Both the position numbers and the translations under genes were made by a program. A DNA stretch of 64,000 nt from Papio anubis (taxonomy: Eukaryota > Chordata > Mammalia > Primates > Cercopithecidae), in NCBI RefSeq assembly GCF_008728515.1, contig NC_044980.1, forward strand, positions 35,728,290-35,792,289, in the 5' to 3' direction. Numbering within the stretch: the first letter of the stretch is position 1; each line of letters begins with the position of its first letter. Of this stretch, positions 12,786 through 24,439 are shown one piece after another. Below the pieces are notes generated by a model. It did not search any database. It saw nothing but the letters and a program-made list of their open reading frames with translations, and had not been told where the DNA came from.

Positions 12786-12989
12786 ATTATTAATTGTGAA
12801 GTTTGCTAGGCAAATTTAGTGAACCTCAAATGTCATTGCTCTTCTACCCCTTTAAAATGTCTTTTACCACAGGGAAAAATTAGCAAAAAATTATAAAGCT
12901 GATATCCAGTAACTGAAATTAGGAAAGCAATGTATTGAAGAAGGAGCTAGTATAAATCTGGAAGTGAGTAGAGATGTAGATAAGCAGTG

Positions 12990-13560
12990 AATGTTACAAA
13001 ACCTTGTAGGTAATGCAAAGAGTCTGACCTTTTTCTGTACTTGAAGAGAGCCATTTGAAGACTTTTAAGAGGGGAGTCATTTGATCAAATTCGTGTTTTA
13101 AATAGTCTGATACAATGAGGAAGCTAACTGTACAGACAGTAGCACTAGAAGATGGGAACCCAATTAGGTTATTGCAAGAATCTAGGAAAGAATAAATCCT
13201 AAGATCTTACAACAGATGGCGTATAGTAGGATAAAAGAGAATGGATTTAAGAAATAGATAAAATTGATAGGCTTGGTGCCTTATTTGATGTGGAGTAAGG
13301 CATATGGAAGCATCTTGACGAGGCTTTAGAGATTGGATGAAGTGCTGACACATAAGTTGGAGAAGGAATATAAGGAAGAGGGAGAATAGCAGCAAACTTA
13401 GTGGCTGAGATGAGTTTTGAACGTGGTGATATTGAATTGTCTGTAGGAGAGCTGGTTGAAGATGTCCAGCAGTCAGTTGGTTATATAAGACTCAGGTTTA
13501 CGGAGAGATCAAGTCTTAGAATCATCAGCATATAGATTCAAAGTAAGAATGGCTAGAGCT
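12990..13560 (-). mobile_element. L2 LINE ORF2 fragment, antisense
   Basis: GAAGACTTTTAAGAGGGGAG, TTATTGCAAGAATCTAGG and ATCATCAGCATATAGATTC are the familiar reverse complement of the L2 RT-coding region. Related copies lie at 26700, 28090 and 50110. It is too decayed to code. Confidence 0.65.
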
Positions 13561-13586
13561 TGTCCTAGAGAACATGTATGACTGAT

Positions 13587-13886
13587 TTTTATTTTTTTAT
13601 TTTTTGAGACAGATTCTCACTCTGTCGCCCAGGCTGGAGTGCAGTGGTGTGGTCTCCGCTCACTGCAAGCTCCGCCTCCCAGGTTTACGCCATTCTTCTG
13701 CCTCAGCCTCCCCAGTAGCTGGGACTGCAGGCGCCCACCACCACGCCCGGCTAAATTTTTTGTATTTTTGGTAGAGACGGGGTTTCACTGTGTTAGCCAG
13801 GATGGTCTCGATCTCTTGACCTTGTGATCCGCCCGCTTCGGCCTCCCAAAGTGTTGAGATTACAGGTGTTAGCCACCACGCTGGCC
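13587..13886 (-). mobile_element. Alu SINE (Y-like), antisense, first of a tandem pair
   Basis: T-rich start, then GAGACAGATTCTCACTCTGT to CCACGCTGGCC at 13886, immediately abutting the next Alu. It carries Y-like CTTGTGATCCGCCCGC text. Confidence 0.95.
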
Positions 13887-14184
13887 TTTTATTTTTTTTT
13901 TTGAGACGGAGTTTCGCTCTTGTTGCGCAGGCTGGAGTACACTGGCGCGATCTCGGCTCTCTGCAACCTCCGCCTCCCAGATTCAAGCAGTTCTCCTGCC
14001 TCTGCCTCCCAAGTAGCTGGGATTACGGGCATGCGCCACTACCCCCAGCTAATTTTGTGTTTTTAGTAGAGACGGGGTTTCTCCATGTTAGTCAGGCTGG
14101 TCTCAAACTCCTGACCTCAGGTGATCCACCTGCCTCGGCCTTCCAAAGTACTGGGATTACAGACGTGAGCCACCGCACCCATCG
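13887..14184 (-). mobile_element. Alu SINE (S-like), antisense, second of a tandem pair
   Basis: Starts TTTTATTTTTTTTTTTGAGA and ends ACCGCACCCATCG. The TGATTTTTA sequence left of the pair recurs right of it, so one Alu may have inserted at the tail of the other. Confidence 0.95.
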
Positions 14185-14815
14185 TATTGTTGATTTTTAA
14201 AACCTTTTCTTCACTGTTTTCTCTGGTGTTTCCTTTAGCCAAGTATTTGTTATGGCTTACTTTCTGTTATTGTTTTTATTATAGAAACAGTGTCTTTCAA
14301 CCTGAATTTAGTCATGGGGGGAAATAAAGCAATCCAAATTGAGGAACACTGTGAAAAACAATTGGCATTAAAATGTCTTCAACAATGTCTATCTTGAAAT
14401 ATTAAAAATATAGGTTGTGGAATTGTTCAGCGTTAAAGGAGACTAAAAGAGACATGATAACCAAATGCAACCTGATTTGATTGATTGATTCCAGATAATC
14501 TTTTTAGAGGAAATTATTGGAATAATTGGAGAAATTTGAATATGGATTGTATTCTAGATAATAGTAACAATATTAAAGTCTGATAATTTATTGTATTGTT
14601 TGTAATTTGTAATTTGTTGTATAGGAGAATGTCCTTTTACGTAGGGTAAAGTGCCATAATGCAACAACTCCAGAGGTTCAGCACACACAAAAAAAGTACG
14701 TGTAAAGTGATAAAGCAAATGTGGTTTGCATTGTAAGTACATCTTATTATGTAAATATGTATTTTTATAAAAGTGCCTAGTTTTCTTATTTCCTTCTTTT
14801 TCTCTTTCTCTTTCC
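14185..14815. other. AT-rich intron, nothing recognised
   Basis: It includes a short (TTGA)3-type run near 14476 and a pyrimidine-rich lead into the next Alu. Confidence 0.55.
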
Positions 14816-15107
14816 TTTTTTTTTTTTTTTTTTTTTTTTTAAGACAGACTGTCTTGCTCTGTCTCCCAGGCTGACATGCAGTGGCATGATTACAGCTTAC
14901 TGCATCTTCTACTCCCTGGGCTCAAGCCATCCACCCGTCTCAGCCTCCTGAATAGTTGGGACTACAGATGTATGCCAGCACAGCTGACTAATTTTTCTGT
15001 AGAGAAACTCCCAATTTTTCTGGTCTTGAACTCCTGGGCTCAAGCAGTCCTTCTGCCTCAGCCTCCCAAAGTGCTGGAATTTCAGGTGTGAGCCACTGTG
15101 CCCAGCC
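14816..15107 (-). mobile_element. AluJ SINE, antisense, with internal loss
   Basis: A T24 run precedes AAGACAGACTGTCTTGCTCT. The region around 14995-15030 skips part of the usual TTTTTGTAGAGATGGGG segment. High divergence suits AluJ. Confidence 0.93.
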
Positions 15108-15349
15108 TGGTTTTCTTAATCTATTTTTGCATATGGTAGTATATTAGAGGTTGAATACAATTGTATTTATTACATGTTTGTGCTTTTCTCTATTATGGGA
15201 AATTGTTAAGACAAAATAGCATTCACTGTATAGCAGCTGGTTTATCCTGGGGTTCTTCTCTTTGCAGGCAAACTTACTGAGTAAATGGACCAGAATAAAT
15301 TATTTGTATAATCTATTATTAATAAACTCTGTATTAGAATATGATATAA

Positions 15350-15715
15350 TCTCAGTTATTTAATACAACTAGGGTTTATTCTTGCTCACATTACCTATCC
15401 AATAGTTTGTCAGGGAATAGATCTACTCCATACAGTAGCTCAAGAAATCACACTGATGGAATTTCTGACAGCGTATATCTGTACACCTGGAACATTAGGC
15501 CTCCACAGTGACCACCACATGGAAATAAAGCGCTAGAGGGTCTTCTGTTGGCTGTTAAATATTTCAGCCATGAAATGACACCCAGGTCATTCAGTCACTC
15601 ACAGCCTAGTAACCAGAACTAGTTACCTTACCCTGCTGGAAAGTGTCTGGGACATGTGGGAAGCACATGGTTGTTTGGTGAACAGTAAACGTCTCTGTCA
15701 CATATTGTAATTCAT
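15350..15715. mobile_element. Ancient interspersed repeat, family unassigned
   Basis: GGGTTTATTCTTGCTCACAT, GGAACATTAGGCCTCCACAG and GAAATGACACCCAGGTCA recall a mammalian repeat with a TTTATTTCTTGCTCACAC-type start. I cannot name it. Confidence 0.35.
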
Positions 15716-15739
15716 CTCAAGAAATATGTGTAGTCTTTA

Positions 15740-15939
15740 CCTATGGCATAGTTTTTGTGTGCCAGATGCCTGACTGAAAAACAAGATATTTTCGTTTAAA
15801 AATAAACAAATAATCCTCAACTTTTTTTCTAACATACCAAATTGATCCATATGCATGATGAAAAACCTCTGATATTGAACATAGAGATTCTTATTAATTG
15901 TGGTGTTCACAGGATTAGAATTTAAGTACACAAAAAGTA
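15740..15939. repeat. 200-bp insertion flanked by a 21-bp target duplication; paralogue of 18992-19180
   Basis: A perfect 21-base direct repeat (starts AAGAAATATGTGTAGTC) lies at 15719-15739 and 15940-15960. Between them are 6 unmatched bases, a 189-base core (15746-15934) and 5 more bases. The core matches 18992-19180 without gaps and with about nine mismatches by eye (about 95%). No poly(A) tail, inverted termini or known family was seen. The flanking duplication marks this copy as the insert. The mechanism is unknown: retrotransposed RNA or templated insertion are both possible. Confidence 0.85.
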
Positions 15940-16024
15940 AAGAAATATGTGTAGTCTTTAAACGTATGGATAATGGCCATTGTTGCCATAATTCTGCTTA
16001 TTAAGTTGTACTAAAAAAGTGTTA

Positions 16025-16360
16025 CAGGCCGAGTATCCCTAATCCAAAAATCTGAAATCCAAAATGATCCAAAATACAAAACTTTTTGAGTGCCTACACG
16101 GTGCCACAAGTAGAAAATTCCACACCCGACCTCATGACAGGTTGCAGTCAAAACTTTGTTTAACGCACAAAAGTATTATAAGTATTGTATAAAATTAACT
16201 CTGGGATTTGTGTATGGGGCGTATATGAAACATACATGAATTTTGTGTTTAGACTTGGTTCCCATCTACAAGATACCTCATTATGTATATGTAGATGTCC
16301 CAAAATTTGAAAATCCGAAATTTGAAACACTTCTGGTTCCAAGCATTGACACTCAACCTG
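16025..16360. mobile_element. Tigger/pogo-type nonautonomous DNA transposon, 336 bp
   Basis: The left end CAGGCCGAGTATCCCTAATC and the inverted right end (reverse complement CAGGTTGAGTGTCAATGC) define it. TA precedes the left end. Internal text (AAAATCTGAAATCC, AAATTTGAAAATCCGAAATT) is typical of these elements. Confidence 0.7.
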
Positions 16361-18037
16361 AATCACTTTTAGTGACAAACAGTGGCTTTCCTCTTATATA
16401 TTGACTATTTCTCACATAATCCATTTTTATTTATTACTTTCAAAACTATATAATAAATGCAAACTGATTTTGAGAGAAGTTTAGTGATTTGCCCAGAGTT
16501 ACAGAGGCTATCACTTGGAGAGCTTGTAGAGTTTTGAGATTTTGCTTTGCCATTTAAATTTAATGATAACTACATTTAAATACTATTTTAACCTAAAACT
16601 TTTGTTTAGATTTTTAAAAAGTTTTTTTCTCAGATTTTAATTTTTTTCTTAAAATTTATATTATTTACATTAAAAAATAGCATTACATACTGTTTTTCAG
16701 AATGAAGTCTATTAACCCTGTATATAGTCATTCTTTTATTCTTGGGCACTTAATTAGTTAGACATCACTCAAAGGTATAAATTCTAACGTATTTCTAAAC
16801 AAATGTCCAAAATGTCTTATATTATAGTTTATCTTAAACACATTTGAAATGTCTACATATAATAGATTGATGAAATCTATATAAACTTTAGTAACGTTTA
16901 TGTCTCTAAGATATGGCACTACAATTAATTTCTAATATTAAAAATTTTAATAGAATCACAAACAACAGAAAATATTTTAAATTGTATTTAATTTTAGGAT
17001 GTTTATTTTAAATCTAGTTATAAACAAAGTCAGTTAACCAGATTCTTCAGTTGACTTGATCCCTGTACCAACCCTTCCTGCACACTTCTTTTTATTGAAT
17101 TAGGTAAATTGTAAACCAAAATCTCTTACTAGATGAAGTTCTCAGGTCAGTACAGGTTCAACAGTCTGTTATGACCCTGTAATTCCTGATTGGAGTTTTG
17201 TTCTCAAAATCGTACTCTTATGAACAAACACCAAAGCTATATCATAACTATAGAATGAAGGGGAGAGAGTTACATTTTAATATTTAAAATGTTTAAAGCT
17301 TTACATGTTTGAAGCAGGTTTATTAGCTTAGTAGTTTTAACTTTTGTTCAATTATAGTCAAAAGATAGTTTTCATGTTTAAGTAATCTCTGACCTTTGTT
17401 TTGACATATAAAGATGTTATAAATTTTATCATAGTGATACGTTGTAACACATGCCCAAGTATCTCCAAAACTGAGTTCATCTTTTGTGGAAGTGATGCTA
17501 CAAGTGACTTCATCTTTTGTGGAAGTGATCCTAAACATACCAGGAAGTCTTAGGCATTTGTATCAAACTGCCTAATAACCCAGCTGTTAGCTTATAAGTC
17601 AGTGAAATTATATTTTATCATTTATTATCATTGATAGAACACAAACTAAAAGGAAATACATCTGAAGTCCATTTCTTTAATTCATCATTATCTCCAGTGG
17701 AAAAATACATGAGGAACAGCATCACTCAGTTGGAAATGAACCATGTTTGTCATTTCATTTGTGGTAGTTGTCCTTTCTTTCTCCAAAAAACTATTTCTTG
17801 AAGAAAGGGAAAGTTAGTGAAATTTGTTTTCTCATTATATTTTACCCAAATTTGAAGTTTCCTAATAAAAGTAGGTAATTGCCTTTTGGCAAGTTTCCTC
17901 TTTATTACAAGTTCATGTAGGTGTTTGAGTTTGTTTTTCTTATTCATAAGTTAGGCAGAAGATAACCCCAATTTTCACAGTTATTTACTAACTCATTGCT
18001 TTAGTTTGAAAGAAACCGACAATTTTTTTTCTGAAAC
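16361..18037. other. AT-rich intron; 33-bp tandem duplication inside
   Basis: No repeat family was recognised. The duplication at 17473-17538 is listed separately. Confidence 0.55.
17473..17538. repeat. 33-bp tandem duplication
   Basis: Units at 17473-17505 and 17506-17538 share TTCATCTTTTGTGGAAGTGA and differ at a few places. Confidence 0.85.
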
Positions 18038-18332
18038 TTTTTTTTTTTTTGAGACGGAATCTGGCTCTGTTGCCCAGGCTGGAGTGCAGTGGCGGGATCT
18101 CAGCTCACTGCAAGCTCCGCCTCCCGGGTTCACACCATTCTCCTGCCTCAGCCTCCCGAGTAGCTGGGACTACAGGCGCTCGCCACCTCGCCCGGCTAAT
18201 TTTTTGTATTTTTTTAGTAGAGACGGGGTTTCACCGTGTTAGCCAGGATGGTCTCGATCTCCTGGCCTCATGATCCGCCCGTCTCGGCCTCCCAAAGTGC
18301 TGGGATTACAAGCTTGAGCCACCGCACCCAGC
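18038..18332 (-). mobile_element. AluY SINE of Old World monkey (AluYRa-like) type, antisense
   Basis: Near-consensus body with GGCGGGATCTCAGCTCACTG, CGCCACCTCGCCCGGC and ACAAGCTTGAGCCACCGC, variants I associate with rhesus AluYRa rather than human AluY. GAAACTTT lies at 18033 and again at 18333, giving a target duplication. Confidence 0.93.
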
Positions 18333-18731
18333 GAAACTTTTTAACAATACAATTAATTAAGCACCTGACTAAAATAAAGTATCCCTTTGGGTTTTTGAAT
18401 TGGACATGCCAGGTTAATATCAGTTGTTTCACTAAAACCACAGAAGTGCCCTCAATTTTTACACCATTTTGTTTTTTAAGTGAATTTTACCAATCATTTA
18501 CATTTTAGTACAGGATAACCAGGTTTTTATGCTGCTAAGGACATTTTTGTAAAAATTATTCCCCCAAAAAATTATTTTAATAAAAGAGAGGACATTTTAA
18601 TACCAAAAGGTAAAGTAGGAAAGGTGTATCTTCAGAATGAAAGACTGCCCTTCCATGTATTTCAGTTGACATTATTATGCTGATATAGTATGTCTCCCAT
18701 TATCTTTATTTCTCTCCTACCTCTCTTTGTT
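18333..18731. other. AT-rich intron, nothing recognised
   Basis: No feature was recognised. Confidence 0.55.
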
Positions 18732-18850
18732 TTAAGAGGTAGGGTCTCATGAAACTGCCCAGGCTGGCCTTGAACTCCTGGACTTGAGTGATCCTTCCAC
18801 TTCATCCTCCCTAGTGACTGGGACTGCAGGCATGTACCACTGCACCCAGT
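18732..18850 (-). mobile_element. Alu monomer (FLAM/AluJ-like), antisense
   Basis: About 120 bases: GGTAGGGTCTCATGAAACTG, CCAGGCTGGCCTTGAACTCC and GGGACTGCAGGCATGTACCA. Only one arm is present, with no long T-run. Confidence 0.75.
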
Positions 18851-18991
18851 ATTACTTTTTTTCTCTTTATCATGTGCTTCTGTGAACTTTATTTTAATCC
18901 TTACTTAAAAAGCATGATTTTGAACACAGCCTGTGATGGTTACAGTGCTTATTGCAATATTGCATTAGAAAAGGAGCTTTCAATTTTGTAG

Positions 18992-19180
18992 GCAAAGTTT
19001 TTGTGTGCCAGATGCCTGACTGAGAAGCAAGATATTTTCATTTAAAAATAAGCAAATAATCCTCAACTTTTTTTCTAACGTAGCAAATTGATCCATATAC
19101 ATGATGAAAAACCTCTGATATTGAACATAGAGATTCTTATTAATTGCGGTGTTCACAGGATTAGAATTTAAGTACACAAA
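18992..19180. repeat. Second copy (probable source) of the 189-bp core at 15746-15934
   Basis: Same length as the upstream core with no gaps. No flanking duplication is seen here, so it is the likelier source. The left edge follows TTTCAATTTTGTAG and the right edge is followed by TAGGTATCTG, which loosely resemble splice acceptor and donor. Confidence 0.85.
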
Positions 19181-21195
19181 TAGGTATCTGCAGCTATCAA
19201 TACCAGATGACTCAGTAAGCTAAATACAGACTTTAATAGAACTATCTTGGATGCCTTTTAAAATATCTTTTAAACTTGTTGTCAGGTATTCTTTTTTATC
19301 CTGTGATTTGTAAAATGGGTTGTAACATTTGAGACTCACTGAAGTTTCTTTTGTATGTTTAGCAGTAATACTATTTTACCATTTTCAGGATAGAAATACT
19401 CATTTTTTAAGCTATTACTGTAGGCAGCTTTTTTGTAAGGCGATATGAATATCAAAAAAATATAACTACATGTTATACTTCTGATTTCATGGGATTAAAA
19501 AAAGAAAAGCCTTCTCAAGTGACACAAATGTATGTGTTTTCAGAGACTAAGAAAGCATAAATTGATGATGACAGAACTTGCAGTGCATTTAGATTTGTGT
19601 CACTTGAGAAGCACTTGTTACAAGCATCCTATCAATTTGTGTATTTCAACAAATAGCCATTTTAAAGAAAAACGTAAGTAATAGTACACTGATGATACTC
19701 AGATATGGTGAAATCATACAGGTAGACCTTGAATGAGTAATGAGCATATTGCTTTAGGACAAATGTGACTCTCAACTTTTGATATTTGACTGTAAGTTTA
19801 AAGTTGATGCTTTAATTTTTTAATAGGTCGAACTTGGGAATCTAATGACTGATACTATTTTTGATAAGAAAGCACTAATATAGAACAAGAAACAATGTTC
19901 TGAAATGAGTATTATCAGACTTCTACTTTTTGTTCATACCTATTTCAAAGAATGTACGTGGCGTATTATGTTCTTTGCTACTAGTTGCTATTAAAATGGA
20001 ATCGTTTTATAAATATCTTTCAGCAAAGGAAAATGTTGTCTGCTGCTGTGATTACCCACCACTAACTACTGTGTTCCTCCTCTCAATAGCTGGACCACCT
20101 TGTATACTTTACGTGGCATCTTTAACCTGTGTCTGGCACCTTACATATCTTCTTTGTTCCTTAATTTTTTTTTTTCCAAAGACTGCCTGGACTTACTCTC
20201 TCATTCTCTCCTCTCTATTGCTACTATAGTTGTCACTTTCTTCTACATTCTTATTCTCTGCTTTGGCTGCTGTAATTATCTTTTGCTTTTGCTATTTTGA
20301 TCTTGTCATTCAGGACCATACTATAAATTACATTTTACCACGGGTTAGGTTTACCTATCTTTAAAAAAATTTTCAGATTACCTTATTCTCTCCTCAATAT
20401 CAAATAATATACCCCAGTTTTCTTAGCTAATTTTTAAGTGTCTTCCCCATTCCTCCACATTCACCAAGAAAAATTCATCCTACACCACATTTTTACCCCG
20501 GACCTGAAGTGCATTATATGTTCTTGAAAAGGAAAATTTCATCTCCTGAAAAAATAAAAACCATTACTGATATTTCCGTGAGTAGATATTGATTGTGGTT
20601 TGATGACTATTTTGAAATAGAGTGGATATAAAAATCTAGGATGAAATCTTAAAACTAGTTAAATTATCATTAGAACTAGTATATATAGAACTATTAGTCT
20701 GGTGACATAGTCTGTTATACTACTCACACTAAGGCAAAATAAAAAGTACTGTCTTCACTTGGAACTGTTGTCTTATAATTCTATGCCTGCCTTCACCATA
20801 AAAATATTAATTATTGTTCTTGGCATACTTTTTCTTTAATTTATGTTCTTGCCAGGACAAAATCACAAGTGATGATTTAGGACTTGGAAATTTGTTGAGA
20901 TAAGTTCATATTGTCACCACTTTCCCAGTTTTGAAGCTTACAAAAAAAGTAGGCAGGATTTTAGTTTGCCTTCAGTTAGAGAAAGGAAAATTCATTTGCC
21001 ACGGGAGTAAAATCCTATATTTTATAAAGCTATTTTAATGAAAATGCCAGCTTTCCAAAATGAATGGGACCAGCACAGAATTAATTGATGCTTAAAAACA
21101 TTAACTATATTGAGTTTCGATAAATGATAATTCAAAAATAAAATGGCGGGGCAAGAAATTAACTTTTTATTGTTGAAATACATTTTCCTCAATGT
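19181..21195. other. AT-rich intron with one inverted repeat
   Basis: Apart from the inverted repeat at 19511-19611, nothing is recognised. The open stretch near 19930-20229 has no family resemblance. Confidence 0.5.
19511..19611. repeat. Perfect 19-bp inverted repeat with 63-base loop
   Basis: CTTCTCAAGTGACACAAAT at 19511-19529 has its exact reverse complement at 19593-19611. It could fold as RNA or be the remains of a small inverted-repeat element. Confidence 0.85.
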
Positions 21196-21516
21196 GTTTT
21201 TTTTTGTTTTTGGGTTTTTTTTTTTTTTTTTTTGAAACGAAGTCTTGCTCTGTCACCCAGGCTGGAGTGCAGTGGCGTTATCTCAGCTCACTGCAACCTC
21301 TGCCTTCCGGATTCAGGTGGTTCTCCTGTCCCAGCCTCCTGAGTAGCTGGGATTATAGGCTCCCACCACCACGCCTGGTTAATTTTTGTTATTTTAGTAG
21401 GGGCAGGGTTAAACCATGTTGGCCAGGCTGGTCTTGAACTCCTGACCTCAGGCGATCTGTCCGCCTCGGCCTCTGAAAGTGCTGGGATTACAGGCATGAG
21501 CCACAGCACCTGGCCC
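21196..21516 (-). mobile_element. Alu SINE, antisense
   Basis: T/G-rich start, then GAAACGAAGTCTTGCTCTGT to AGCACCTGGCC. CCTCAATGT occurs at 21187 and right after the element, giving the target duplication. Confidence 0.95.
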
Positions 21517-22330
21517 CCTCAATGTTTTTCTTAAAAATACGTTACCAGTTTCTATCACTGCCCGTTTTCCTCCCCCTTATTTTTTGTATAATGACCTTGA
21601 ATTTTGACCCGTTTCTTAAAAATTGGATTTTTATCATAATTTTTATACTCTTTCCCTAAACCTGTTGGTTCGATTTTTCAATAAGAAAAATCGTGCTATT
21701 CATATAGGTGAAATCTCATCTGAGGTTACCCACTTGAGTAGTATATTCATAGAAAAAGTATTTTGAGTCCTTAAGAGCCATGTAAAAAAACAAAACGGGG
21801 GGGGGGTCAATTTTCTTTCGGCCATTGTCAAGTATTATACTTTTAACTTAATATGAAATGTAGGAAGTGTCAAGTGTACTGGATACTTACTTCTCTGAAA
21901 TTCACTCTGGCTGTCTATTGGTGATATTTGATATTACTGCACAAAGCACAAGTTTTGTTCTAGAAAGTCCTGGATTTGCCTTTCTTACTCATTTTATGAA
22001 GTTGTGCAGTGATGAACTCTGACGTTCATGTACTTATTATGACTTATAAAACATTTAAATTGTTAGGGTTGTTATGCCTAGACTTGGCGATTTTATGTAC
22101 CATTGCAATTTTGTTGAGAAGATAAATGCTGAAAAGCAAACCCTTGGAAAATTAGTTTACCTTTCCTTACCTTTGATAAAGGGAATGTTAAAGGGTGACT
22201 GATTTGAACTACATACTTCTTTTCTACCACCTTTAAGTACTTTTAGGTCCTTTCCAGTAATATCTCTGTAAACAAAGTTAAAGAAAAATACATTTTAAAG
22301 AAAAGAGTTGTTGTAACTAAACCAATTAAA
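21517..22330. other. Intron with a G10 run
   Basis: No repeat was recognised. Ten consecutive G at 21797-21806 is unusual in this AT-rich intron. Confidence 0.55.
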
Positions 22331-22340
22331 GCTGGCTTCT

Positions 22341-22660
22341 TGGCCAGGGCTGGTGCCTCACACCTGTAATCCCAGAACTTCGAGAGGCGGAGACGTGCAG
22401 ATCACAAGGTCAAGAGATCGAGACCATCCTGGCCAACATGGTGAAACCCTGTCTCTACTAAAAATGCAAAAATTAGCTGGACATGGTGGCACACGCCTGT
22501 AGTCGCAGCTACTCAGAAGACTCAGGCAGGAGAATCACTTGAACCCAGGAGGCAGAGGTTACAGTGAGCCGAGGTCGCACCACTGCACTCCAGCCTGGAT
22601 GGCAGAGCGAGACTCTATCTCAAAACAAAAAACACAAACAAACAACAACAACAAAAATAA
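22341..22660 (+). mobile_element. Alu SINE, sense
   Basis: From GGCCAGGGCTGGTGCCTCAC to a C/A-rich tail (CAAACAAACAACAACAACA). GCTGGCTTCT at 22331-22340 is repeated at 22669-22678. Confidence 0.95.
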
Positions 22661-22678
22661 TATATATGGCTGGCTTCT

Positions 22679-23714
22679 CAAGTTCAATAATGTTATTCTC
22701 TGAGATATATATTTATTTTTTCTTTTCATGAATAAGTTGAGGACATTATCTTGATAGCTCTTGATCTGATAACTGGAGTAATCTTTGAATGTTAGTTAGT
22801 TAGCTATTATTAAAAATACTTATTAAGGTCCTTTATGGAAATTGACCAGTTTCTTGCTTTTATATTCATTCTTTTTTCTGTGGCCTGAAACGTTATGTGG
22901 TCTTTGGTTATTTACTTTAGAATTTAGTTATTCCTATAAATACTCTTACTTTAAAAATTTTACATCCAGAATAAGCTTTTTCTGCAGGCAAAGAAGTAGT
23001 CTTGATTAACCTGTTTTGGCTTTCTGTGTAATGTCTGTATTAGATACCAACTGATTGATATAAATGAGACTCTTAAGGGGATAACAGTAAGTATTAAGGC
23101 CCAGTTAACACCCTGAGGCTGTGAAAATGTTCACTGCTATTTGTAGGAAGTTCATATATAATATGATATAAAAATTGCAAATTGAGTCCTGGCAATTTCT
23201 AGTCTTATAAATGGATAGAGCAAGATGCAGTTTTGAGTGAATGAATTCCTTCTTTAAAGTGGTTAAGGATTATATTTGCAAGTTCCAAGTTATCTGTATT
23301 CTACTAATTGTCCTATAGATGACATTGTTATAATTTGTTCACTCACATTTTTGCTTTCCCCTAAGATCTGTTATTATTATCTCTAGAATTTTCTTATTTG
23401 TTAACATGATTGCTTAAATGATTAATCAAACTAGATCAGATAACATAGAACTCAATGAATATAGCTCTTAACTTTGGATAATAGCTGTTTTCCTCTTGAA
23501 CTAATACCCAGATTTTTAATCTTTAAATGTTACAACTACAGTAAGCATGGAATATTATTGAAATAAATTTAAATATAACTAATAAATTATTAATTATGGA
23601 TGATTAAGAAAATGTTTAGTGTGTTATTGAATGTTTCTTGAGAAAATTTTTTATCAGTTCAAATAGTTTTGTAGCTTGTCAGCATTACGGAATTTTTTTT
23701 TTATTGTGTCAGTA
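22679..23714. other. AT-rich intron, nothing recognised
   Basis: No feature was recognised. Confidence 0.55.
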
Positions 23715-24030
23715 AGTGTAGTGGTTGAGAACATAGGCTTTTAGAGTAAGATCTGAATTCGTATTCTGATTCTGGTCTTTATTAGCTGTGTGAACTTAGG
23801 CAAATTACTGTAACTTCTTTGAAAAGGTTTCCATTTCTATAATAGTTTGCCAGCTGGTTTGGTCAGGAACACTGTATTATCTTGTGTATAGGTGTATCCA
23901 CAATGGCACCTAGTAGGTGCTCACTAAATTTTTAATGAAATGAATGATAACTGCTTTGCATGATTGCCTTGAAAATTAAATGATGATATGAATGTAAAGC
24001 AGCTAGTAAATGTACATAGCTGACACTAAC
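23715..24030 (+). mobile_element. MIR SINE, sense, apparently with an L2-like 3' tail in the middle
   Basis: GTAGTGGTTGAGAACATAGG, TTAGCTGTGTGAACTTAGGC and CTTGAAAATTAAATGATGAT are in MIR order. Between them, about 23846-23948, GCACCTAGTAGGTGCTCACT looks like an L2 tail. Confidence 0.65.
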
Positions 24031-24439
24031 TGCTCTTACTATCAACAGTGACAGAAAATCTCCAGTCTAGCTAATACAAGAAATAGATTTTTCCTCAGAC
24101 TCTCATCTCACATTCCCTTTTAAGATTTCCTTGTTCTATCCCCACCTTAGATGTTTCCATTTTGCTTTTATTTTCTATAATAATTCCTGGGGGCCTCTAT
24201 TAAAGTCCTTTTTCTTTGACTACTTACGTCCATTATACCAGTATCTTTGTCAGTAAAATTTTATATATCTTTTATCCTACTGTCATTGGGTTAAGAAACA
24301 ATAATTGTATTTTTAAAGGAAAATATTTTACGATGCTACTAAGCAGTTACTTTGTCCACTTACGCAGTTATTTCATAAGTATGAAGTGGGGAGGTCAATG
24401 TCTGTGACAAGAATCTGCTGAAGATTAATGTTTACTTAA

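Noticed and set aside
13660..14200. ORFs of 99-108 codons on both strands
   Set aside because: They are translations of antisense and sense Alu sequence.
15737..19177. Two similar 64-65 codon - strand ORFs in the duplicated 189-bp cores
   Set aside because: Their similarity follows from the DNA duplication. Changes between copies are not biased toward synonymous sites, and there is no start context or family match.
19511..19611. Hairpin as a microRNA precursor
   Set aside because: The stem is only 19 bp and the loop of 63 bases is too long for a usual pre-miRNA. Kept only as an inverted repeat.
19930..20229. 99-codon hydrophobic ORF, + strand
   Set aside because: Hydrophobicity follows from T-rich composition. 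No signal or family is evident.
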